64,000 nt of DNA from Pedobacter sp. Leaf216 (GCF_001421515.1 NZ_LMKM01000006.1:78307-142306); one strand, 5' to 3'; shown: positions 54,201 to 62,536, counted from the first letter of the stretch. The notes: generated by a model from the letters alone, not told the origin. Translations and numbers: made by a program.

Positions 54201-55357
54201 AAGTACTGGAGGATCCTCAACAATTCGAGTTTATCAGGGCGGCGTTAATCCTTAATTTTAGTTTCAACGCGAGGCCCGGAGAAGAGGTATTTAAATCAAT
54301 TGCTGCTGATTATTTCAATGAAGAGATATCGCGGGCCGACTTTAATAATGCCTTTTTTATTGAAAATAACATACTGCATTGGCGTCAAAAGGAATTACTG
54401 CTCGCGAGGCTTTGGAAGCGTTTTCAGATGAACAGCGAGGAAGAGTTTCTATTGGATCTGCTCTGGATGGACAGAAATGGAATACGGGGAATTGAACATC
54501 ACAAACTTAATAAAATTGAATCCATTGCTTCGCTACTAATTAAACTCTTTGATCAAAAGAAGCAATTGTTACAAGCCAAGGTAATAGCCAATATGAGGGA
54601 TGGAATCAATGATCCGATGGTATTGGGGACACATATTGGGTTGTGCCGGAACCTTAGGATATTTGAGTCGGTTGATTGGATCTATGAGGCCATTAGAAGG
54701 GGGAGACTCAAAGACGAGTTATATGTTGGGTTGGACATCTTCCTTGAACTAGGCGGTGATGCAGAAATGCTCCTACCAGTGTTACGTTCTTTAACAGACT
54801 ATAATAATCATAACTTTTTGCATGCGGTCAAATTACTTTATGCCAGGTTTCCTGAAGAGGTAAGCGCTGTTATTCTTTCACAATTCGAGACTGATAAACT
54901 TACGGATGACACCAAAATGTCGCTGGCGAAGTATCTATCAGCAATGGGAGAAAAAAAAGGTTTTAGATTTATTGTGGCAAAAATCAGGAAAACCAAGCTA
55001 GCGCCTTACCATATCCAAAGTGGATTTAAGATCTGCATGGTTGATACCGGTTGGGCTCTTGATGAAATGGATGATCTGATTTATCTGTTACTTACCGAAG
55101 AGAACGATCGGTGGCGGTTTTATGAAACGGCCAAACATTTTCTACTGGAGGTGATCAACGATTTTGCGGCGAAAAGTGAGGAAGACCTGTTGTTGGTAGA
55201 GCATTTTCTTAGAAAAAAAATGGTTGAGCTTACTCCGGATTTTGAGTTGGCACATCATCTTTTGTGGTATATTGAAAGGGCCTATGAGGATTTTAGAAAT
55301 GCTGAAGTAGAGCCTATGAAAATCTCAAAAATCAGGTTGCTGCTTGAAGAACTATAG
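51236..55357 (+). CDS. Large Mrr-nuclease/NACHT-type STAND NTPase with helical-repeat C-terminus
   Basis: A 1373-residue protein with three parts. Residues 1-110 are an Mrr-like nuclease domain: LTWEEFQQLTVYLA, Asp46 (DGIDII) and Q61-C-K63 as the catalytic signature. Residues about 195-480 form a NACHT/STAND-type NTPase with an atypical Walker A (ADAYEGKSVLLKQ, 218-230), Walker B IVIIDGLDEVP (278-287) and a sensor-like FSCRKSFF. Residues 500-1373 are helical repeats, probably for target sensing. The layout resembles Avs/bNACHT antiphage proteins, which bind a phage protein and then activate the nuclease. It is the last gene of the set. Confidence 0.85.
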   Translation: MITRLNFDKLTWEEFQQLTVYLAQEEYSLPAFEEFLKKGSKQDGIDIISFDQGIGKFFTIQCKHVKAVNITKVRAIITEFKQGSFLNTSDRFLICTSADLQQTSIQSYLNEQKLGMRNDYGIELIVWDGNHLNSILAKYYRIVSRFFGIEDAEKHCHGKPFQKTKVFPQENFISRSISALKQDNEESIWSRRKEQKPIFLSELMRENPLVSRKICLLADAYEGKSVLLKQTAYELSAGFPGFETIFIELKSVNIRPIDEILKANADTWREIPSKDLIVIIDGLDEVPTDLFIETTDHIGEFIHQYPNVNIIFSCRKSFFQRYNLHGKLKDVDFFTIDRLGYYLIQQYLSSKLSGLQVNAFNKKIKILGIDDFLHHPFYLVMLARWFAENPKNLPSSKIDIVSKFIDESLLISANRKLSKGNLFMQRKMDYRRGLKKLALAFQLAGLNAADEDFIQQLFSAEQIELFQHSALLSLENGKWFFQNALLQEQLAALALIEEEVKIFDFICLGREIKKIRPKWIQTIASVISMLGEQDPLRETLVTIIKNDNIELLTYSDSSKFNSAFRLEILTSILNNCIHRSSRPIRIDEDDIAQFIGNEATTLRYLLSLLRPDIHEVAKVTVCRIIRELSLNNELAGEYQKKAFEELKSLSDPYYGKLLMNVFSFYGETGLPVIEIAMGRVDLIAKHEFREGIYKYFIAKNLVDEHYQFGLDGFGLLISYNKSIRHNGSEQRIGEFLLATRRPENLRKLFKLVGTPAWLSFYAHRTDALGSFISGLESTATLVYAKDRGIIFPLVDLISILGRQAIRDEFSPLSEFFKNTGTKMTALKILLLDPEGHYHYEFSNIIDRDCMSYLLYAHEEGLISRDTLNSFRSGLYLAKNFEESSYFREQVEDAFGKPEIKEDPADNYYQQSQEVKFQNDLKYVQSLENFREGVISFFGAYGRKSLPYEDLYIDYDSKPKRFRTDSELMYRFLSDRMTDQKIVFLKDCLKVLEDPQQFEFIRAALILNFSFNARPGEEVFKSIAADYFNEEISRADFNNAFFIENNILHWRQKELLLARLWKRFQMNSEEEFLLDLLWMDRNGIRGIEHHKLNKIESIASLLIKLFDQKKQLLQAKVIANMRDGINDPMVLGTHIGLCRNLRIFESVDWIYEAIRRGRLKDELYVGLDIFLELGGDAEMLLPVLRSLTDYNNHNFLHAVKLLYARFPEEVSAVILSQFETDKLTDDTKMSLAKYLSAMGEKKGFRFIVAKIRKTKLAPYHIQSGFKICMVDTGWALDEMDDLIYLLLTEENDRWRFYETAKHFLLEVINDFAAKSEEDLLLVEHFLRKKMVELTPDFELAHHLLWYIERAYEDFRNAEVEPMKISKIRLLLEEL

Positions 55358-55501
55358 AGGAACTTTGCCTTCTTCTTTTCCGGATCATTTTCGGTTTTCG
55401 GAATGGCATCGGTAATACATGGCTATTTCCATCAAATATCGGGGAGATCTGTATGCCGGTATTTATCGACTTAAAGCGCGGAGCGCGCCCGGGATTTTGA
55501 A

Positions 55502-55526
55502 ATAAAGTGGCAAAGTGCCACTTTAT
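55502..55526. terminator. Bidirectional terminator between convergent genes
   Basis: ATAAAGTGGCA-AAG-TGCCACTTTAT is a perfect 11-bp stem between the NTPase gene and the DUF932 gene. Confidence 0.75.
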
Positions 55527-56581
55527 CAACTGAAGCTACCTGTTTTGGCAAATTGATGGCAAAGGTCGAAGGTCGTCTGTGCACGTTGAAGTCCAGTTCC
55601 ATATATAATACTTTTGAGTTTGTTTTCCTCGTTTGGAAACTTGCGGATATTTTGAAAATATCCCGTTACGGCATTGTAAACACCAAAAATTGTTCCTTTG
55701 GTTGTATCTGTTTGCTGCGAGGGTGCAGACTGGGCATACTCACAAACATGTTCCACAATATTCAGGTAATGAGTTGAAAGCTGAAAATACTTTTCTTCTT
55801 CGAGACTTTTTAATGTTTCCTTTCCCGGAGCCATTGCTATCTCTATCAATTTGCGTACATCCTTATCACGTATCCTCATCTTTGACCATTGGTTATAAAG
55901 CTGCTCCATTTCAATGGCAAGTTTACTGGAAATGCCCATAAGCTGGTGTGCCTGTTTAAGCCGATCAACGGCGCTGGCCGTGTGACGGATTTTTAGGCTA
56001 TTCTGCCCCGTGCGCAAAGCAGCATTAAGGGTGTTTTGGCAGACGATGCGAACAGGTGTAAAAGCAGCGGTTATGCTACCATAGCCATCATGGGAGGTCG
56101 TTAAGAAAATATATTGTTCGATGAGGTCATCTTTTCCTACCCTGATGTAATCAGGCAGTTTTGCCGTTATAAAAATCCGCTCACCTTTTCCCAGTGCTCC
56201 CGCAGTTTCATACCTTATACCTTGGTTAACATCAACGATACTATCGAAAAAAGAGAAGGCATCGCGGTTCTGAACAATCTGATAGTCTTTCCCTACGACC
56301 CCTAAGACCTCTTGCGTGTCGGTTCTAAGATTGGCAAAGTAATTGGTTACGGGGACATTAGGCTCAACACTAAGCTGTTGTGAAAAGTTGTTGAAATTTT
56401 GATTATCGAGGCTGTACAAAGGTCTTTTCTCAACGGAGAAATCCAGACCAGCAAACTTTATAGCTTCAGCGCTGGTGGGGAAATCCTCTAGTATCGTTCC
56501 AAGACCATGCCATGCTTTTTCCTTCACCGAGAAAAAACTATGTTGTTGGCTTTTATGGTTGTAATATAAGTTATGCGCCAT
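55526..56581 (-). CDS. DUF932 (phage/plasmid-related) protein
   Basis: A 351-residue protein of the DUF932/TIGR03299 type: FFSVKEKAWHGLGTILEDFPTSAEAIKFAG at the start, LYSLDNQ, YFANLRTDTQEVLGVVGKDYQIVQNRDAF, later VRIVCQNTLNAAL. These proteins are common on plasmids and integrative elements; their activity is unknown, and structural links to phage recombination proteins have been suggested. It is the last gene of a minus-strand operon of small ORFs and overlaps the preceding ORF by 11 bp. Confidence 0.9.
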   Translation of the reverse strand: MAHNLYYNHKSQQHSFFSVKEKAWHGLGTILEDFPTSAEAIKFAGLDFSVEKRPLYSLDNQNFNNFSQQLSVEPNVPVTNYFANLRTDTQEVLGVVGKDYQIVQNRDAFSFFDSIVDVNQGIRYETAGALGKGERIFITAKLPDYIRVGKDDLIEQYIFLTTSHDGYGSITAAFTPVRIVCQNTLNAALRTGQNSLKIRHTASAVDRLKQAHQLMGISSKLAIEMEQLYNQWSKMRIRDKDVRKLIEIAMAPGKETLKSLEEEKYFQLSTHYLNIVEHVCEYAQSAPSQQTDTTKGTIFGVYNAVTGYFQNIRKFPNEENKLKSIIYGTGLQRAQTTFDLCHQFAKTGSFS

Positions 56582-56765
56582 GGTTTCTGTTTTTTAAGTT
56601 TCTTATTTTTGTCGTTAATATTTCGGAGTTTATAACTTTGACTTTTGGGGTATTGGTGATAAAAAATCGGGAGGTTTTTTCCATTTCCTGTAGGGTTTCA
56701 TCAATGTGCCCGTGCTCGGTTTTCACTTCGATACGGACAATAAAAAATATCTCTTCTGTTTTCAT
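56571..56765 (-). CDS. Small hypothetical protein of mobile-element operon
   Basis: A 64-residue protein (MKTEEIFFIVRIEVKTEHGH start) with a beta-alpha-beta pattern and a basic C-terminus. It overlaps the DUF932 start by 11 bp and follows the ORF upstream by 6 bp, so it is translationally coupled. No family was recognised. Confidence 0.6.
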   Translation of the reverse strand: MKTEEIFFIVRIEVKTEHGHIDETLQEMEKTSRFFITNTPKVKVINSEILTTKIRNLKNRNHGA

Positions 56766-56771
56766 GGTATT

Positions 56772-56903
56772 TTAGTTTTGGTAATTATTTAGAAATTCGT
56801 AGTACTGGCTATTAAAAGCCATTGGATTCTCTTCCTGTGGTGTTTCAGTATAGCCTTTCCAGTATAATTGGTCGAGCAGTTCAAAAAAAGCGGCATACAT
56901 CAT
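56772..56903 (-). CDS. Very small ORF in DUF932 operon
   Basis: A 43-residue ORF from an ATG at 56903 (MMYAAFFELLDQLYWKGYTE), ending 6 bp before the next gene. The position in a tight series and its amphipathic helix support it as real; a longer upstream frame is not credible. Function unknown. Confidence 0.45.
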   Translation of the reverse strand: MMYAAFFELLDQLYWKGYTETPQEENPMAFNSQYYEFLNNYQN

Positions 56904-56952
56904 TTTTGGGATTTGGTTAAACCCTGCCCAAATGGGCAGGGTAGAATAAACT

Positions 56953-57540
56953 TTAATCAGGAATCGTAATTTCTGCCTCGATTTCAGCCAAGCGATTGGT
57001 ACATAGATCACGCACGTACAGTGCGACGGCCCTGATAATTGTCGGGTTTTTGGTGGAAAACTTATTACGTTTATCATCTACAATTTCGAGTTCACAGCCT
57101 TGATAATAATTTGAGGCGGTGTCTTCGGCTTCTTCCTTTTGCTCCACTTCGAATCGGTCAAGGTTATCGATAGTATAAACCAGTCGGCCACGTTGCACCA
57201 TTCGGCGGTGCAGTTCTTCTACCAGTTTTAACGTTCCTTCCAAATTCAGGGCAGGTTTTTCGGTTTTATCTTCCGTTTTCAACGCTTCGGATTTTTCCGC
57301 TTTTGGTGGTTCAGGCTGAACGACTGCGCCAAGCGATTTTGGTCCTTCGGTATTTTCCTTTACAGTTTCGGTTTTGGCTGTCGATGGGATTTCCTGATTC
57401 TTTGGTTCATCCTTTACCGTTGCCTTATTTTCAGTATTGATTACCTTTCCTGCCATTGGCTGATAGATAGGGTTTTTAGCACTTTTGATATCTAAAAAGT
57501 CTGCTTTTCCGTTTGTGGTATTGATGCTTTGATTTTTCAT
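56953..57540 (-). CDS. Hypothetical protein with low-complexity N-terminus
   Basis: A 195-residue protein from the ATG at 57540. Residues 1-95 are low-complexity (Lys/Glu/Pro/Thr); the rest is folded-looking (LEGTLKLVEELHRRMVQRGRLVYTIDNLDRFEVEQ, then YYQGCELEIVDDKRNKF). It is the first gene of the DUF932 operon. No family was recognised. Upstream extension to 57666 is possible but lies in the leader. Confidence 0.65.
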   Translation of the reverse strand: MKNQSINTTNGKADFLDIKSAKNPIYQPMAGKVINTENKATVKDEPKNQEIPSTAKTETVKENTEGPKSLGAVVQPEPPKAEKSEALKTEDKTEKPALNLEGTLKLVEELHRRMVQRGRLVYTIDNLDRFEVEQKEEAEDTASNYYQGCELEIVDDKRNKFSTKNPTIIRAVALYVRDLCTNRLAEIEAEITIPD

Positions 57541-57965
57541 GATTCTTGATTTTAAATGTTTGATAAAAATTTGTTTAATGATCTCCCCTACTGGGGCAAT
57601 GTTTCCGGCACGCTCCTCTTTGCGGAGGTCTTGGGTCGGTGGGCTTCTTTCTTTTAATGGGTACATAGCTTAATTATTTAGTGTTCAGAGTCAGTCGGCA
57701 GGAGCCTTCTGGCTTTTTGTTAAGCCACCTCACCTTGATACAATCGGATTGCAAGGCAAGACTTTGCGAAAAAAAATACGCTCCCGAAGGGAGGAAGATT
57801 TTATTTCAGCAAACCCCTTGGGGCATGGTCTTTCCGGCAATCGGATTGTTCAGAAATTTGCTACTCAAAATGCCTACAGGTAAATAATTGGGGAAATCAG
57901 AAAAAAAAGAAGAAAAATGAATAAAAAATAAGCCCGATGGGAAGCTCCACCGGGCTCGCTTATGG
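57541..57965. other. Structured leader/intergenic region
   Basis: About 425 bp between radC and the DUF932 operon. It contains CTCCC-GAA-GGGAG followed by eight T on the minus strand (57769-57793), a CCTC/GAGG hairpin near the operon start, and CAATCGGATTG twice (57741-57751, 57838-57848). I see no gene. It may be a transcribed leader with an attenuator. Confidence 0.45.
57931..57956 (-). terminator. Terminator of the radC gene
   Basis: AGCCCGATGG-GAAGCT-CCACCGGGCT forms a 10-bp stem with one A-C mismatch, followed on the minus strand by a T-rich tract. Confidence 0.7.
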
Positions 57966-58421
57966 TTAGATTACACCTTCATCCTTGAAGCTATAGTAAG
58001 CTTCGCTTGAAATAATGATATGGTCAAGTACCTGAAGATCCAAAAGATTGCCAATCTCAACAAGCCTTCTAGTTAGTTTGATATCTGCATCGCTTGGGTA
58101 AATTTCTCCTGAAGGATGGTTATGGGAAAGGATGATACTACTCGCACAGGCTTTTAGTGCTATGGCAAATATTATCTTTGGATCCGCAATCGTTCCTGAT
58201 ATACCACCCTGTGATATATTGACAAATCCAAGCACTTTGTTGCTCCTATTGAGCAAAATGATCTTAAATTCCTCGAGAAGCTCGATTTTGTCTACGCTCT
58301 AATTTTTGAGGATGACTTGGTAGGCCATATTTGAGCTTTGGATCTGAGGCCTTTCCGATGGCTTGAACTTCGGGCGGTAGCTGAGCTCGATTTCGGCGGG
58401 CTGATAAAGTGAGTTTTCCAT
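57966..58421 (-). pseudogene. radC: RadC/JAB-domain gene with an in-frame stop
   Basis: From an ATG at 58421 the frame reads MENSLYQPAEIELSYRPKFK, PSERPQIQSSNMAYQVILKN, then TAG at 58299-58301 (codon 41). It resumes in frame as SVDKIELLEEFKIILLNRSN, then SHNHPSGEIYPSDAD, the JAMM metal site, to the stop at 57966. In related proteins a Trp often sits where the TAG is, so TGG to TAG is the likely change. The rest is intact, including His-x-His and Ser/Asp. Function is probably lost unless the stop is suppressed or a TTG at 58256 is used. Confidence 0.85.
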
Positions 58422-58638
58422 AATATTTTGAATTAATTATGGTGCATCACTGGTATGATGTCCGCCAAAGCCGGGGAAGCAACGGAATAAATGGAATGGA
58501 GTGGAAGGCCATTTGTGGGTTTATGCCGGAATTTCTCCTGCGTGCCGGAAATCAGACCCAAATTTGTACCGGATTAATAAACAACTCTTGTCGTTGGTGA
58601 TGTCATTTCCCTATCCCTCGCTTTAAAAAACAGGAAAT

Positions 58639-59463
58639 TCAGTTTGCATAGGTGCTGAGCCTAGGAGCACCATCAGGTTCATAATGGAACATTGCGATGA
58701 ATTTCTCACTTCCCAATGAATCGTCCACCGAATAAAAACCGGGATATTTGCTCAGTTCCTTGCGGTCTGGAATAATGATGATTTCGCTTAGATTATATTG
58801 AATGGAGGTCGAGTAATTGCTCATTCCCAAACTCCCGGTCAACCCTACGCGTAAACAGTCAAGCGGATGGAGCTTGGCGCTGATCTCCTCTAGGGATTTG
58901 CCAAACCGCAGATAAAACGTTTGGACCGAGGTTGTAATAAAGGGAACCTTTGCTGGCTGGCAAGTCGTCCAATCCTCTCCAAGCTTAAAGTACCAAGAGG
59001 TCTCCAGACTGGTGATCACTTTTTTAGCGGTATTTAGATAAATTATCATAAAAGCATTTTCATTGGTACAAAAATATGCGAATCTGGAGAAAACAATCGT
59101 GTCCTTTTTTGGAAGAAGAATTTTTATGGTGATAATCGATATAAACGAAGAGTATACTCCTAGCCCCAAAACCGCCTCGAGTATCACAAACCAGCGAAAA
59201 TTTCCCTTTGGTGCGATATCCCCGTAGCCAATTGTTAAGATCGAGATAAAATTAAAATATATCAGATCATTCCAATCCCTTAATAGTGGTTGATTGAAAT
59301 CGCTTGGTGAAAGTATTATTTTCTCCAATAGGGAAAAAACCAGCACCATGGCCGAATAGGATAATATTCCCAGGACTGCCAAGCTTGCTGCGCCTTGGCT
59401 ATCGATCCATTCCACAAATGAATGCTTTCTTTTTTTTGGCAAGGTATTTTGGGTACTCTTCAT
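58639..59463 (-). CDS. Two-TM potassium channel with Kir-like cytoplasmic domain
   Basis: A 274-residue membrane protein. The first TM helix is at about residues 27-48, the selectivity filter TIGYGD at 77-82, and the second TM helix at 91-117, then a cytoplasmic beta-rich domain of about 150 residues that resembles inward-rectifier (Kir) C-termini. It is expected to conduct K+. It is unusual in a mobile-element-like setting; ion channels are used as effectors in some defence systems. It is separated by 120 bp from the HEPN-like gene upstream. Confidence 0.88.
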   Translation of the reverse strand: MKSTQNTLPKKRKHSFVEWIDSQGAASLAVLGILSYSAMVLVFSLLEKIILSPSDFNQPLLRDWNDLIYFNFISILTIGYGDIAPKGNFRWFVILEAVLGLGVYSSFISIITIKILLPKKDTIVFSRFAYFCTNENAFMIIYLNTAKKVITSLETSWYFKLGEDWTTCQPAKVPFITTSVQTFYLRFGKSLEEISAKLHPLDCLRVGLTGSLGMSNYSTSIQYNLSEIIIIPDRKELSKYPGFYSVDDSLGSEKFIAMFHYEPDGAPRLSTYAN

Positions 59464-59583
59464 TTAGATGATATCATTTAGCATGATTGCGTTTAGTGAT
59501 GCCTTTAAGCCAGCACATTGAGAACCCGGGAACAGATTCAAGACATTGATCGGCACATTTATAAATGTAACCAACTTTTCCAG

Positions 59584-60324
59584 CTAAGGCCTGTAAGTAT
59601 CAAAATTAATCTGGCTAAAGATTCGGTCAACCTCTATACCGTTAGCTATCATTACCTCACGCAGGCCAGGGCTTTGACGGAGTTCGAACCGCATGGCGAG
59701 GTCATCGATTGCAAGGAAGTAAACAAGGGCATTGTCTTTGGCAAATTCCGCAGCGAGATGTCCCATATCCATTCCAAGGCTTTTAAGGCTAATTTTTCCG
59801 GATGACAATGGTGTTCCCGGATTATCAAAGCTAAATTGTGTCATGTGTAGATCGACATCCGGGGTAATTTCCTTATTGTCAAAATGAGAAAACGTGTTCC
59901 TGTAGAATTTTCGGAAGCCCTGCAAAACTGCCAACTCACCTTCGGTAATCAATTCCAACCTTCGTGCCTCGAGCAGGTTCCGATATAAGGCCTGTCCACC
60001 GTACTCGTCGATTAGTGTTTCCTGTTCTTTAGTGAACGATTCATAAGCTGTCATCATTTGTGTCGATTGTGCCTTGATTAAGGCAACCTTGACAAATCTT
60101 TCGAGATAATGATTAGTTAGTGTAAGTGCAGCTTGATAAAGGCCGAAAATTAGACAATTTCTTATTTCGTGCCTTAATATTCCAAACGAACCGCTGGGTA
60201 CGGTCATGTGAAACCGTTCAAAAAGGTGAAAATACATTTCTGAGGCTTCAGGAGTATCAAATACAGATAGGAAATCTGACAGGTTATTTTTAATATTTTC
60301 CAATTTATACCGATTGTCTGACAA
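59584..60324 (-). CDS. HEPN-like helical protein
   Basis: A 246-residue, mostly helical protein. An RxxxxH motif (R142-NTFS-H147, in GFRKFYRNTFSHFDN), preceded by HYLERFVKVALIKAQ, is the pattern of HEPN ribonucleases. The full fold was not verified, and it could be a non-catalytic HEPN. It lies 14 bp after the SRAP gene on the same strand and so is likely cotranscribed. HEPN proteins often act as toxin or defence RNases. Confidence 0.55.
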   Translation of the reverse strand: MSDNRYKLENIKNNLSDFLSVFDTPEASEMYFHLFERFHMTVPSGSFGILRHEIRNCLIFGLYQAALTLTNHYLERFVKVALIKAQSTQMMTAYESFTKEQETLIDEYGGQALYRNLLEARRLELITEGELAVLQGFRKFYRNTFSHFDNKEITPDVDLHMTQFSFDNPGTPLSSGKISLKSLGMDMGHLAAEFAKDNALVYFLAIDDLAMRFELRQSPGLREVMIANGIEVDRIFSQINFDTYRP

Positions 60325-60338
60325 GAAATTTACAAAAA

Positions 60339-61160
60339 CTAAATCGAGTATTCAATCGCAGGAAGGTCCTCATAATTGAATGGTGTTGATGGTTCCAGTG
60401 TGGCGAGAAACTCCTTTGCGATGGTGCAGGCATCCATCTGTTTCGCGGGGAATTGGCTGGAGGCAATTTCTGTTATCCGTTCATTGGAAAGATCGCCAAA
60501 CATCCACTCATAGGCCATTTCATCGTTCAATATTGTGGGCATCCTTTTTTTTGAATTATGAACCTGCTCCATGAGCGGGTTAGCAGGGGCGGTAGTCACG
60601 GCAACGGTCTGTGTGATCTCCCCGGTTTCCTGATCGGTCCATTCCTGCCAGATTGCGGCCATGTAGAAATATTCTGAATCTTTCACCGAGATATAATAGG
60701 GATATTTTACAGCTGTTTTTAGCGGAAGTCCAGTTTTTTTATTGGTGGGATAAATGTGTTGCCATTCATAGAAGCCAGTAGAAAGCACCAGGCATCTTCT
60801 TTCCATCGCTGCTTTGGCATAGATGGATGGAGATCCTTTTTCATTGGAAAAAAGGTTTTCTGCCTTTGCATTTAGGGTAGTATAGCCGATGTGCCATTTG
60901 CCCGAAGCATCCTTATAGCCATTACGGAAGTTTTTCACGGCTTCACGATTTTTAAGGTATGGAGGTAAAAAGCCCCATTCCATTTGTACGATCTCAAAAT
61001 TGGTCTGCGCCTCATCAGGCTTCAAAACGGCGATTGGTGAATAGGCGAATCCGTTATGAACGGCTCTATCAAGAAAATCATAGTTCTTAACTGCTTTCTC
61101 CAATTGTAAGAGCGAGATGAATTCCGCCCGCGACACTTTTTGTCCATTGTAATAGCACAT
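60339..61160 (-). CDS. SRAP (YedK/HMCES) DNA-protein crosslink protein
   Basis: A 273-residue SOS-response-associated peptidase family protein. Cys2 is the catalytic nucleophile (MCYYNG), N98 lies in TTLNAKAENL, E132 in LSTGFYEW, and the catalytic His in VHNSKKRMP. SRAP proteins form a stable crosslink with abasic sites in single-stranded DNA and protect replication forks. They are common on phages and plasmids. A 77-residue gene precedes it by 2 bp. Confidence 0.92.
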   Translation of the reverse strand: MCYYNGQKVSRAEFISLLQLEKAVKNYDFLDRAVHNGFAYSPIAVLKPDEAQTNFEIVQMEWGFLPPYLKNREAVKNFRNGYKDASGKWHIGYTTLNAKAENLFSNEKGSPSIYAKAAMERRCLVLSTGFYEWQHIYPTNKKTGLPLKTAVKYPYYISVKDSEYFYMAAIWQEWTDQETGEITQTVAVTTAPANPLMEQVHNSKKRMPTILNDEMAYEWMFGDLSNERITEIASSQFPAKQMDACTIAKEFLATLEPSTPFNYEDLPAIEYSI

Positions 61161-61162
61161 AA

Positions 61163-61399
61163 TTATTTTTTGCTTTGGTACTCATTAATCTTTCTTCCAA
61201 AAAACTCCGCCTCAATTTGACGCCCTTGGGGAACTGATGTCCAAAAGGGCCTATATCCCATGGCCTCGATAATATTCAAGGGCGGCCTGCCGTCTGAAAA
61301 GGTCAAGCGGAATACGTGTGCATTCCCAATCCAATGGGAGGTGACGTCAAAGTTGATATCGTGGAGTTCTACAGTAAAAGTTTCCTGAATTGTCATCAT
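61163..61399 (-). CDS. Small hypothetical protein, partner of SRAP
   Basis: A 78-residue protein (start at 61399 or 61396; a longer upstream frame is unlikely). FTVELHDINFDVTSHWIGNA and GYRPFWTSVPQGRQ suggest a small beta-rich fold. It lies 2 bp before the SRAP gene, so they are translated together. No function is known. Confidence 0.6.
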   Translation of the reverse strand: MMTIQETFTVELHDINFDVTSHWIGNAHVFRLTFSDGRPPLNIIEAMGYRPFWTSVPQGRQIEAEFFGRKINEYQSKK

Positions 61400-61606
61400 T
61401 ATAAAAATACTAAAAATTCCGGATTGTGCCAGTCTAGTTAATACCGATAATGGTAAAATAAGCACTGCTTTCCATTTTGACCATAATAAGTTCAAGATAT
61501 TCCTCGAAAGTAACCAGGTTCAGCACCTCATCTTTTAAAAGCGTTGCAAAAACCTTAAAAATCCCCAATATCATTAATATCGCAAAAAGTAATTTTTATT
61601 TAAATT

Positions 61607-62536
61607 CTAAGAAAAATCGTCCAATAAACGTTTTGCATGCTTTTCTAAATCCTCAATAACTGGCTTAACGCTATTGTATTTATTTTTAAAGTCCTCCGAC
61701 AAGCGCCTATTTTCCCTGATCATTTGCTCAAATACCGCCTTAGCATCCCTAGTCTGAATCGCCAGCTCTTGCAAAAGTGCCTTTTCTGGTAAGCCAGTCG
61801 ATATGTACTTAACAGCAAATTTATTAAATGGTATGAAGAAATGATGGTAACAAAATTCAACACTTGGATTTGCCTGCTCTGATTGAAAGGCTCGGGCAAT
61901 CTGATCAATTTCGTATGCTAAGGGAGGTGCTGATTTCCTAAAACTATCTGATATGATAGCAACGAGCGTATGAACCAAACCAAAATGCTGCATTAACTTT
62001 GACTTAGCATTTTGTTCCAAATCCTGCGTCATCTCATAATGCAGCTTAGTGTTTTTGAATGCTTCATACAACATATCTATCCTTATAATAATCTGATTGA
62101 ATTCCCGTACTGCGTTCTTGCGATCGCTGCCATAATAGTTTGCATATGCCAGCATAAATTCTTCCAATGGCAAGTCAGAGGTCATTCTTCTGAGTTCATT
62201 TAAAGAAAGATAGGTAATCTGCTGCACCTCAATGGGATTTTTAGCCTGTGATTCAGCAAATACGGAGTTTGCCTCATTTTGATCGCGTGATATTGCATGT
62301 ATCGATTTGACAGAATTGGAGAAATAATAGAGCTTGTCCCGCTGACGCTGCTCTTCGGCCTCAAGTTCCTTCTTTTTATCACGCTGAGTTTCTTTGATAA
62401 ACCCCCAATATACCATGTAAGCAGCTAACCCTGCTAATGTAATTGGCAGTACAAAATCCTTCCATACATCATAGGAATAGAAAATTTTTGTAAAGAAATT
62501 TACGGAATCATTTACGATTATTGAAGTGATCAACAT
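61607..62536 (-). CDS. Membrane-anchored coiled-coil protein
   Basis: A 309-residue protein with one TM helix (about 27-47, DFVLPITLAGLAAYMVYWGF) followed by a charged coiled-coil (KKKELEAEEQRQRDKL) and a helical domain. No family was recognised; the shape resembles the 50697 protein but with a larger cytoplasmic part. A role in envelope-linked defence is possible but not shown. Confidence 0.65.
   Translation of the reverse strand: MLITSIIVNDSVNFFTKIFYSYDVWKDFVLPITLAGLAAYMVYWGFIKETQRDKKKELEAEEQRQRDKLYYFSNSVKSIHAISRDQNEANSVFAESQAKNPIEVQQITYLSLNELRRMTSDLPLEEFMLAYANYYGSDRKNAVREFNQIIIRIDMLYEAFKNTKLHYEMTQDLEQNAKSKLMQHFGLVHTLVAIISDSFRKSAPPLAYEIDQIARAFQSEQANPSVEFCYHHFFIPFNKFAVKYISTGLPEKALLQELAIQTRDAKAVFEQMIRENRRLSEDFKNKYNSVKPVIEDLEKHAKRLLDDFS

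Noticed and set aside
56904..57077. Longer version of the 43-codon ORF starting at 57077
   Set aside because: The added 58 residues overlap the preceding gene and have no conserved look; the short start at 56903 fits the operon.
57681..57887. Plus-strand 68-codon ORF in the radC/DUF932 gap
   Set aside because: It covers hairpins and repeats of the leader, has no recognisable domain, and opposes the direction of both neighbours.
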